64,000 nucleotides of DNA from BD2-11 sp965115885 (GTDB lineage: Bacteria > Gemmatimonadota > Gemmatimonadetes > Longimicrobiales > Gaopeijiaceae): assembly GCA_965115885.1 (NCBI GenBank), contig OZ220479.1:3410001-3474000 (forward strand), in the 5' to 3' direction. Under the pieces are notes generated by a model that was not told where the DNA came from, did not search any database, and saw nothing but the letters and a program-made list of their open reading frames with translations. Below, one piece after another: positions 7,640-15,245 of the stretch. The first letter of the stretch is position 1; every line of letters begins with the position of its first letter. The position numbers were made by a program, and so were the translations under genes.

Positions 7640-9103
7640 ATGGAGAGAACGTCGAAGGCCAACCACCGCTCCGTGCGCAGGACCGCAAACCGTCCCGGCG
7701 TGGCGCTCGGGTTGCTCGTCGCACTCACGGCGGCGTGCGGCGAAGTCACCGAACCGGAGTTCTCCGACACGGCCGAAGCGATGCCGGGCGTCGGCGAAGT
7801 CGGCATGGCGGACAACACCGCCAGCGCCGCCGACAACGCGGCCAACGACACTCTCGAGTTCATGGTGAGGATCGAGAACGTCTCGAAGGTCTACCCCTTC
7901 GTCGCCGCCAGGGCGTTCAATCGGCCTTGGAACGCTCCCGCGCCAGGCCCCCTCCTTCCCGGTCACAGCTACGCGTTCAGCTTCGACGCGCATCCGGGCC
8001 ATCGGCTTTCGTTCGCCACCATGTTCGTCCACTCGAACGACCTCTTCTACGCACCCAGCGACGAGGGAATCATGCTCTGGACGGAGGAAGGCCGGACGAA
8101 GGGCGACATCACGGATCAGATCATGCTGTGGGACGCCGGCACCGAGGTGAACCAGGAGCCGGGCAGCGGAGCGGACCAGCCCCTGCACGGCGGCGGCACG
8201 TCGGGAGCCGCCGATCCCGACTCCACCGTGCGCCTGGCCACCGACGACTTCGACAATCTTCCCGAGGTGTCGGACGTGATTCGCGTGACCCTCGATTCCC
8301 TCGGCGCAACCACCTTCCGGCTCGAGATCGAGAACGTGAGCGACGCCATGACGCTCATGACGGCGGACGGCGCCCACCATCCGACTCCGCTCGCCCCCGG
8401 AGTGTTCGTGGTCCACACGGAAAGCCATCCCCTGTTCCACGAAGGCATGCCGGACATGGGCCACGGCCTCGAGGGCCTGGCCGAGTCCGGAGACATCGGC
8501 CAGCTGCTCGAGTACGTTCAGGAGCATGCGGGGCTGACGACCCCGCTGGCGCCGGGCGTCTACGCCTCCCACATGGCTCCCGGAGCGCTGTTCATGGTCG
8601 GCGAGCACGCGAGCGCCGGACTCGAGGCGCTGGCCGAAGACGGCAACCCGTCGATGCTGGCCGAGGAGGTCATGAACATGGCGGCCGGCGAGGTGCACGC
8701 GAGCGGAGTCTTCGCGGTTCCGGCCGGCGCGGAGGAAGCCGCCCCGCTGTTCCCCGGCCACGCCTACGAGTTCACGGTAGCGGGGGCGATGGGCGATTAC
8801 CTCTCGTTCGCCACGATGTTCGTGCAGTCCAACGACCTGTTCTTCGCCCCGAGCGACGAGGGCATCCCGCTCTTCCCGCACGGAGAAGCGGTCTCAGGCG
8901 ACGTCACCGACATGGTGATGCTGTGGGATGCGGGCACCGAGTTCAACGAGAGGCCCGGGATCGGCCTGGGTCAGGCGCCCCGCCAGGAACACGCCGACAC
9001 GGGCCCCGAGGAGTCGCGACCCGTCCGGCTGCTGCACCCGTACTACCGGTATCCCGACGTGAGCGATGTGATCAAGGTGACGATCACGCCGATGACGAAC
9101 TGA
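7640..9103 (+). CDS. secreted lipoprotein with two spondin-like domains
   Basis: This 487-residue protein begins with a basic n-region and the hydrophobic stretch GVALGLLVALTAAC. The Cys in LTAAC forms a lipobox, so the mature protein is probably membrane-anchored outside the cytoplasm. Two copies of a spondin-N-like module follow. Both carry an IENVS strand and then LSFATMFVxSNDLFxAPSDEGI (near residues 122 and 388), ending in a GDxTDxxMLWDAGTE motif with Asp and Glu suited to calcium binding. The middle is rich in repeats of the PLAPGV type. Bacterial spondin-domain proteins are usually surface or adhesion proteins; no BREX role is known to me. The gene has its own promoter and a good ribosome site. 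Its place between pglX and pglZ is unusual and suggests an inserted cargo gene. Confidence 0.75.
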   Translation: MERTSKANHRSVRRTANRPGVALGLLVALTAACGEVTEPEFSDTAEAMPGVGEVGMADNTASAADNAANDTLEFMVRIENVSKVYPFVAARAFNRPWNAPAPGPLLPGHSYAFSFDAHPGHRLSFATMFVHSNDLFYAPSDEGIMLWTEEGRTKGDITDQIMLWDAGTEVNQEPGSGADQPLHGGGTSGAADPDSTVRLATDDFDNLPEVSDVIRVTLDSLGATTFRLEIENVSDAMTLMTADGAHHPTPLAPGVFVVHTESHPLFHEGMPDMGHGLEGLAESGDIGQLLEYVQEHAGLTTPLAPGVYASHMAPGALFMVGEHASAGLEALAEDGNPSMLAEEVMNMAAGEVHASGVFAVPAGAEEAAPLFPGHAYEFTVAGAMGDYLSFATMFVQSNDLFFAPSDEGIPLFPHGEAVSGDVTDMVMLWDAGTEFNERPGIGLGQAPRQEHADTGPEESRPVRLLHPYYRYPDVSDVIKVTITPMTN

Positions 9104-9873
9104 CCCGGCCGACCGCATCCGACAGCCCCACGCGGGGACTCGGTCCGGCGGCGGTTCGCAAACGCCGCCGGGCCGAGCTCCTCTCCGCGCCGAACAGCCT
9201 CGGTGCGAAGCCCTCTCCGTTGCAGGCGCCTCGAGCTTCCTTTCCGGCTCCGGTTGCGGCAGGGGCGCCCGACCGCCGCGGCATGGGCGGCTCGTTCCGA
9301 CGCCGGTGCCCGGGTTCCGCCACGACGTCGAGCGGCTCCTCGGCGAGATCGAGGCCCAAGATCCCGCGCCCGCAGCGGGGACGCTCCGCTCGCCAATTTC
9401 GACATCCGCCGGACGACCGAGCTGAGCCGCTACCGGATCCGAAGCCCCGTCGTCCAGTCGCGCGCGGGGGGCGTGGGCCGGATCGCCGGACGCGACCGAG
9501 GCACCTACCCCCTGCACGGGCGGATGGCGAGCGTGTTCGCTCATTCGCTGCCACTGCGCGGTGCCGGAGGAATTGCGAGGATCCCCGCGCCGTGCCTGAT
9601 CGTCGGCGCGAAAATGCGCTTGTTTAAGGAATTCGCGCATCGCCCACGCGTTTCTTCACTTGAAGCGCATCCGAAATTTGAATTGTGCGCGAAACGAGTC
9701 CCGAATGCGCGCTCCATGGGTCCCCGATCCGCTCCCGAGTCGCATCTTCCGACAGGAAACCACCGCAAGACCACGGAACGAGGGACCCCGGGACGCTCGA
9801 GGCGCACCCATCGATCCGGCTGCCTGAGCATGGGCTGCGCCGGGGTCGGGTTCCCGGACATCCTCTGAACGAC
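9104..9873. other. long spacer before pglZ
   Basis: This is 770 bp with no supportable gene on either strand. The segment around 9610-9700 is less GC-rich than its surroundings (for example ttgtttaaggaattc) and could hold the pglZ promoter, but I see no clear -35/-10 pair. Open frames here have the low-complexity Arg/Pro/Gly composition of non-coding GC-rich DNA. Confidence 0.4.
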
Positions 9874-12303
9874 ATGCCTCGGAACCAGCGCCGCACCCCC
9901 CTATCCCTCCTCGCCGACGCCGTGCGCGCCAAGGCCAGCACGCCCGGCAGCATGGATCGTCCCGCCGCCATCCTTTGGCCGGACCGCAAACGCGAGTGGA
10001 TCCGCATCCTTCCCGTCGCGCGCCTGCGCATCCCCGAGCTGCTCGCGTTCGGCGACTACGACCCCGACGGCCGCACCGGCCCCGCCATCTGGCTGCGTTG
10101 CGTGGTGGACGGCACGATCCGCCGCTCCGACATGGGAGACCGAACTCCCATCGTCTACCTGCCGGGCGTGGAACGCGGACAGCTTCGTGCGGGGCAGGAT
10201 TGTCCCGAACCTCTTCGACCCCTGGTCGAGCTCCTGTACCGGGGCGTCGAATGGCGCCACCCGAACGGCCGCGACTGGAGCGTGCGCGCGTTCCTGACGC
10301 GGTTGCGCGCGGACGGGGCCTCCGCGGGTCCCGGCCTCGACATCGAGAGGGACGAGGACACCCGCGAGGCGCTCCTGCGCGCGCTCGGGAAAGTCGCCCG
10401 GACCCCGCTGGACGAGCTGCGGGGCCGACGCCTCGACGCCAACGACTTCAACCGGATCGCCGGGGTGGACATCGTGCGGGACATCCTGCGCTGGATGAAC
10501 GACCCGAAAGCGACCCGCGCCGGGATGGAAGACGCGGGCTGGGAGGCCTTCCGCGCCGAGGCGCGCAGCGAACTCCGGTTCGACCCCGGGGAGGATTCCG
10601 ACGTGGACGCCGGAGCCAAGCTCGCCGAGGGAGCGGGCCGGTGGGGCGAAGCGTGGTCGCGGTTCAACGAGGCGCCCCGGGAGTTCCGCGGAGTCCGAGA
10701 AGTGCTGGGGCGAAGCCGCCCTGGAGGCGAGCTCGTCCTCGACCGGGACCGCTGGCCGGATCTGAACGAGGAGGACGAGGGCGCCGTGCGGGACGCCCTG
10801 GCCGGGGTTCCCGATCTCCCGCACGCCCACGCCTGCCGGAGGGTGCGGGAGCTCGAAGCGGAGCACGGACTTCGGCGCGAGTGGGTGTGGGCCAAGATGG
10901 GGCGTTCGCCGTTCGCGCGGGCGCTTCGTCCCTTGGCACGGCTGGCCGAGGCGGTGGAGAGGGGCATGGGCGGGCGGACCCCGGACGATCTCGCGCGCGT
11001 CTACCGCGCGCGAGGCTGGCAGGCGGATCGAAGCGCGCGCGAGGCTCTCGCCCTAGCTCCTCAGGGGCACGACTCAACCATCGGAACGGTCGTCCGACAC
11101 CTGCTCGAATCCTGGCTGGACGATTCGGCCAAGGCTTTCCAGAAAGCGGTCCGCGCCCATCCGCTTCGACCGCGAAACGGCGGAGCGGCCGCCGACTCGC
11201 GTCCCGCTCCGAGACCCGAAGACGACCGCTCCGCCCCGCCGGACGCCCCGGTCGCCGCCGAGGAGAACGAATGCATCCTCTTCGTCGACGGGCTCCGCTA
11301 CGAGGTCGGACGCTGCCTCGCGCGTCGCCTTCGGGAACGCGGAATGGACGTCGCCGAGCACGCCCGCTGGGCCGCGATCCCGACGGTGACCGCAACCGCC
11401 AAACCCGCCGTCACCCCGGTCGCGGACCGCATCGCGGGCGACCTTCTGGGGGCGGATTTCTCGCCCGTCCTGCGCGGTTCCTCCCGCGTCGTCGACGCCG
11501 CCGTGCTGAACCGGTCCATGGAGGATCTCGGCTACCAGATCGACGGGAGCCACCTCCTCCAACTCGGCCCGGCGGCGCCCGGCGCGCGCGGCTGGTCCGC
11601 GACCGGCCGGATCGACCGGAACGGTCATCACCAGGGCGCCGTCGAATTCGCTCGGTCGGTCGAGCGCGAAGTGGAGAGCGTCGTCACCCGTGTCGCGGAG
11701 TTGATCGAGGCCGGGTGGCACTCGGTCCGCATCGTCACCGACCACGGTTGGCTGCTCCTTCCGGGCGGCCTGCCCACGGCCCCGCTTCCGAAACACCTGA
11801 CCAAATCCAAGTGGGCGCGGTGTGCGGCGCTCTCCGACGGAGCCACGCCCGACGCCCCGACTTGGCCCTGGCATTGGAACCGGAACGAACGTTTCGCCAC
11901 GCCGCCAGGCATCGCCTGCTTCAGTCGGCGTCCCGAGTACGCGCACGGCGGCCTGAGCGTTCAGGAGTGCCTGACGCCGGAGATCCGGGTCGGCGCGGGG
12001 GCCGGGGCCGGGTCGGCCGACGCCGGATCCGCGCGCGCCGTCGTCCGGTCGGTCTCGTGGAGGCGGATGCGGTGCGACGTCCGCGTGGAGGGGGCGGAGG
12101 GCGCAACCGCCGATCTCCGCCTGGGGAGCTCATCGGGGCGCTCCGTCGCCTCGCGCCCCAAGACCGTCGACGCGGACGGCCGCGCCAGCCTCGTTCTTCC
12201 CGACGACGCCCACGAGGAGGACGCGCTGGTCGTCGTCGTTATCGCACCCGGCGGCCGCGTTCTGGCGCAGCGGACCACCCGCAAGGGAGAAGGCGACGGA
12301 TGA
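9874..12303 (+). CDS. pglZ: BREX alkaline-phosphatase-superfamily protein PglZ (type B-like)
   Basis: This 809-residue protein is an essential BREX component with an alkaline-phosphatase-like fold. The N-terminal third has the PglZ type B pattern: AILWPDRKREW, then LLAFGDYDPDGRTGPAIWLR, PIVYLPGV and EWRHPNGRDWSVRAFL. The PglZ domain is marked by ILFVDGLRYEVGRCLARRL, with Asp 472 as the likely nucleophile-site metal ligand, PTVTATAKPAVTPV, and IVTDHGWLLLPGG with Asp 623 and His 624 as metal ligands. A small beta-rich C-terminal domain follows. ATG 9874 is chosen because conserved sequence begins right after it. The longer open frame upstream is compositionally random. brxL follows after 58 bp. 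Together with BrxC and BrxL this points to a type 1-like BREX system. Confidence 0.9.
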   Translation: MPRNQRRTPLSLLADAVRAKASTPGSMDRPAAILWPDRKREWIRILPVARLRIPELLAFGDYDPDGRTGPAIWLRCVVDGTIRRSDMGDRTPIVYLPGVERGQLRAGQDCPEPLRPLVELLYRGVEWRHPNGRDWSVRAFLTRLRADGASAGPGLDIERDEDTREALLRALGKVARTPLDELRGRRLDANDFNRIAGVDIVRDILRWMNDPKATRAGMEDAGWEAFRAEARSELRFDPGEDSDVDAGAKLAEGAGRWGEAWSRFNEAPREFRGVREVLGRSRPGGELVLDRDRWPDLNEEDEGAVRDALAGVPDLPHAHACRRVRELEAEHGLRREWVWAKMGRSPFARALRPLARLAEAVERGMGGRTPDDLARVYRARGWQADRSAREALALAPQGHDSTIGTVVRHLLESWLDDSAKAFQKAVRAHPLRPRNGGAAADSRPAPRPEDDRSAPPDAPVAAEENECILFVDGLRYEVGRCLARRLRERGMDVAEHARWAAIPTVTATAKPAVTPVADRIAGDLLGADFSPVLRGSSRVVDAAVLNRSMEDLGYQIDGSHLLQLGPAAPGARGWSATGRIDRNGHHQGAVEFARSVEREVESVVTRVAELIEAGWHSVRIVTDHGWLLLPGGLPTAPLPKHLTKSKWARCAALSDGATPDAPTWPWHWNRNERFATPPGIACFSRRPEYAHGGLSVQECLTPEIRVGAGAGAGSADAGSARAVVRSVSWRRMRCDVRVEGAEGATADLRLGSSSGRSVASRPKTVDADGRASLVLPDDAHEEDALVVVVIAPGGRVLAQRTTRKGEGDG

Positions 12304-12361
12304 TCCCGGCAACCCTCCGCAGCCCTGGGCCCGCAAGACGCGCAAACCCGCGCCCGTCCCC

Positions 12362-14437
12362 ATGACCGCACCGTCCCGCGCCGCCGGCTCCCGGCTCGAC
12401 GACCTCGACCGCGCCGCCAACGAAGCCTTCTCCGGCTACTTGGTGCGCAAAGATCTGGTGCGCCGGTACGCGCGGCAATATCCGGTGCCGACCTACGTCG
12501 TCGAGTTCCTGCTCGGCCGTTACTGCGCGAGCGTCGACGCGGACGAGATCGCCGAAGGGCTGGACATCGTGAAGCGCCAACTCGAGGGGCGCACCGTCCG
12601 CCCCGCCGAGCGCGAGATCTTCAAGTCGCGCGCCCGCGAGCGGGGTTCCGTGCGGGTGATCGACGTCGTGCGCGCGCGCCTGGACGCGAAGAACGACTGC
12701 TACGTGGCCGAGCTGCCGAGCCTAGGGCTCAGGGATCTGCGCATCCGCACGAAGTTCGTGGTCGAGAACGAACGCATCCTGGCCGACGGCTTCTACGCCG
12801 AGGTCGCGCTGGAGTACGATCCGGCGGCCGCGCGGGAAAACCGGGAGCGACCGTTCGGCGTCGCCGCCATGCGACCCATCCAGATGTCGAGCCCGTCGGT
12901 TCTCGACGTGTTGGCGAAGGGAAGGCGGAGGTTCGACACCGAGGACTGGAAGCGTCTTCTCCTGCGCTCGACCGGGCTCGAACCGGACGCACTGGGAGAA
13001 CGCGCCCGCCAAGTCGCCCTGCTCCGACTCGTCCCCTTCGTGGAGCGCAACTACAACTTGGTCGAACTCGGACCGCGCGGCACCGGCAAGAGCCACGTCT
13101 ACCAGCAGCTGTCCCCGTTCTCGCACCTGCTTTCGGGCGGCAAGGCGACGGTGGCGAAGATGTTCGTGAACATGGCGACCGGACAACGCGGCCTGGTCTG
13201 CCAGTACGACGTGGTGTGCTTCGACGAGGTGGCGGGGATATCCTTCGACCAGAAGGACGGCGTCAATCTCATGAAGGGTTACATGGCCTCGGGCGAGTTC
13301 AGCCGGGGCAAGGAGAGCGTTCGCGGCGAAGGGTCGTTGGTGCTGGTGGGCAACTTCAACGTGTCGGTCGAGCAACAGCAGCGGATCGGACACCTGCTGA
13401 GCCCGCTGCCCCCGCAGATGCGCGACGACACCGCCTTCCACGACCGCATCCACGCGTACGCTCCCGGCTGGGACTTCCCCAAGCTCAATCCGGCCGAGCA
13501 CCTCACCGACCGCTTCGGGCTCGTCAACGACTTCCTGAGCGCCTGTTGGACCCAGCTGCGCGGCACCACGCGCCTCCCGATCCTGCAGAATCGCGTCTTC
13601 TGGGGCGGAGCGCTCTCCGGGCGGGACGTCGAAGCGGCGCACAAGACCGTCTCCGGCCTCCTCAAGCTCCTCTTCCCCGATCCGGGCATGGAGGTGGCGG
13701 ACGACGATTTGGAATGGATCGTGCGGCTGGCGCTGGAGTCGCGCCGACGCGTGAAAGAGCAACAGAAACGCTGCCTCAAGGCCGAGTTCCGCAACACCCA
13801 CTTCTCCTACACGCTCGGCGTGGAAGGGACGGAGCGCTTCGTGGCCACCCCGGAACTGCGCAGCGACGAGGCGATCGACGGCGACCCGCTGCCGCCGGGA
13901 CAGGTGTGGGGCATCGGGACCGGCGCGGACGGGAGCGGCACGGGGCTCTACCGCATCGAGGCGGTGGTGGAGGAGACGGCGGGCGGCGCGAAGATCCTCA
14001 ACCATCCGGTGCCGCCGGCGTTCCGCGAAAGCGTTCGGGTGGCCGAGCAGAATCTCTACGCCTCGGGAAGCGCGCTCGTGGGGGACCGCGATCCGCGCAG
14101 CCACCGGTACGCGATCCAGATGCAGCCTCGGGACAGCGAGCGGTCCGGCGCGGGACTGGGGCTGCCGGTGCTGGCTGCGTTGGTGGGCGGGCTGCTGGAG
14201 CGAAGAACGCGCGGCGCGGCGATCGTCGTCGGCCCCCTAAACCTGGGCGGCTCGCTCGAACGGCTCCCGGATCCGGTCGCCGTCGCCGAATTGGCCGTCG
14301 ACAAGCAGGCGAGCGTGCTGCTCATGCCGGTGGGCGCGCGGCGCGAACTGATGAACCTCCCGGACGATCTCTGGACGAAGGTGAACATCGAGTTCTACCG
14401 CGACGCCGAGGACGGAGTGTTCAAGCTCTTGGAGTGA
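12362..14437 (+). CDS. brxL: Lon-related BREX protein BrxL
   Basis: This 691-residue AAA+ protein has a Lon-like C-terminal domain. The N-terminal domain contains AFSGYLVRKDLVRRYARQYPV and VPTYVVEFLLGRY, typical of BrxL. Walker A is GPRGTGKS at residues 237-244, and Walker B is VVCFDEVAG with Asp 288-Glu 289. The sensor region reads LVLVGNFNVS and the arginine-rich helix follows PLPPQMRDDTAFHDRIHAY. The C-terminal Lon-like domain has SGAGLGLPVLAALVGGLLE in place of the usual Lon catalytic Ser context, as I recall for other BrxL proteins, so proteolysis is doubtful. BrxL forms ring assemblies on DNA in characterised systems. This is the last BREX gene; a GC-rich hairpin region and then an unrelated ferritin gene follow. 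Confidence 0.93.
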   Translation: MTAPSRAAGSRLDDLDRAANEAFSGYLVRKDLVRRYARQYPVPTYVVEFLLGRYCASVDADEIAEGLDIVKRQLEGRTVRPAEREIFKSRARERGSVRVIDVVRARLDAKNDCYVAELPSLGLRDLRIRTKFVVENERILADGFYAEVALEYDPAAARENRERPFGVAAMRPIQMSSPSVLDVLAKGRRRFDTEDWKRLLLRSTGLEPDALGERARQVALLRLVPFVERNYNLVELGPRGTGKSHVYQQLSPFSHLLSGGKATVAKMFVNMATGQRGLVCQYDVVCFDEVAGISFDQKDGVNLMKGYMASGEFSRGKESVRGEGSLVLVGNFNVSVEQQQRIGHLLSPLPPQMRDDTAFHDRIHAYAPGWDFPKLNPAEHLTDRFGLVNDFLSACWTQLRGTTRLPILQNRVFWGGALSGRDVEAAHKTVSGLLKLLFPDPGMEVADDDLEWIVRLALESRRRVKEQQKRCLKAEFRNTHFSYTLGVEGTERFVATPELRSDEAIDGDPLPPGQVWGIGTGADGSGTGLYRIEAVVEETAGGAKILNHPVPPAFRESVRVAEQNLYASGSALVGDRDPRSHRYAIQMQPRDSERSGAGLGLPVLAALVGGLLERRTRGAAIVVGPLNLGGSLERLPDPVAVAELAVDKQASVLLMPVGARRELMNLPDDLWTKVNIEFYRDAEDGVFKLLE

Positions 14438-14484
14438 AGCGCGCGGGGGCGGCGGGAGACGGTTCCGAGCCGCGCCGAAGGAAG

Positions 14485-14507
14485 GGGACGTCTCCGGGAG
14501 GCGTCCC
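14485..14507 (+). terminator. hairpin after brxL
   Basis: The 23-nt sequence GGGACGTCTCCGGGAGGCGTCCC folds on itself into a stem of about 9 bp with one G-T wobble, 48 bp after the brxL stop. There is no T run, so it is an intrinsic-terminator candidate only by position. Confidence 0.4.
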
Positions 14508-14642
14508 GGGGGGCCCGGGCCCGCGACGCCCCGTGTCGGGACGTGGCGTCGCGGAGGAAATGCGGAAAGATGTTCGCCGACCGGGGTAGCGTTCACGACG
14601 TACGGACCCGAAATCGAAAAACCCGGTCGCAAGGAGCGTCGG

Positions 14643-15146
14643 ATGATCGGCGGCAAGGCGCAGGCCGCGCTCAACGAGCAAATCGTGCAGGAGCTCTACG
14701 CGAGCCAGTACTATCTTTCCATGAGCGCGCACTTCGAGCGCACCGGATACCCGGGCTTCGCCCGATGGATGCGCGTGCAGTCGGACGAGGAGCGGGAGCA
14801 CGCGCTCCGCATCTTCGACTTCGTGAACGACCGCGAGGGACGGGTCGTGCTCGACCGCATCGATGCGCCCCCCTCCGAGTTCGGCACCCCCTTGGAGGCG
14901 TTCCAGGCGGCGCTCGCCCACGAGCGCAAGGTGACCGCGCTCATCGGACAGCTGTACCGCCTCGCCGTGGAGGAAGCCGACTACCCCACCCAGGTCATGT
15001 TGCAGTGGTTCGTGAACGAACAGGTGCAGGAGGAAAAGGTCGCCTCCGACATCGTCGACCGCCTGCGCTTGGCCGGCGAGGACACGTCGGCGCTGTTGCT
15101 GCTGGAGACGGAGCTGGGCAAGCGGGAAAGCGAACCCGAGAGTTGA
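14643..15146 (+). CDS. ferritin (FtnA-type iron storage)
   Basis: This 167-residue protein is of ferritin length. The ferroxidase residues fall at the positions usual for bacterial FtnA: Glu 17 (VQELYASQYY), Glu 50 and His 53 in DEEREHA, and Glu 94 in AHERKV, with a final Gln/Glu helix QVQEEK. It would oxidise Fe(II) and store ferric iron in a 24-subunit cytoplasmic shell. No haem-ligand Met typical of bacterioferritin is evident at the expected place. A ribosome site (AAGGAG) lies close before the ATG. It converges with the cytochrome gene downstream, with a strong hairpin between them. It probably belongs to core metabolism rather than to the BREX island. Confidence 0.92.
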   Translation: MIGGKAQAALNEQIVQELYASQYYLSMSAHFERTGYPGFARWMRVQSDEEREHALRIFDFVNDREGRVVLDRIDAPPSEFGTPLEAFQAALAHERKVTALIGQLYRLAVEEADYPTQVMLQWFVNEQVQEEKVASDIVDRLRLAGEDTSALLLLETELGKRESEPES

Positions 15147-15150
15147 TTCC

Positions 15151-15176
15151 CGGTCCGGGCGGGCATGCCCGGACCG
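15151..15176. terminator. bidirectional terminator hairpin between ferritin and cytochrome genes
   Basis: The arms CGGTCCGGGC and GCCCGGACCG form a perfect 10-bp inverted repeat around a 6-nt loop, directly between two convergent stop codons. No clear T run is present, as is common in GC-rich genomes. Confidence 0.6.
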
Positions 15177-15245
15177 TTGGACGCGGCGGCGCGCGGCAAA
15201 CGCCGGGACGCCCCCGGCAACCGCGCTTCGCGCTTTCGGAGTCGA

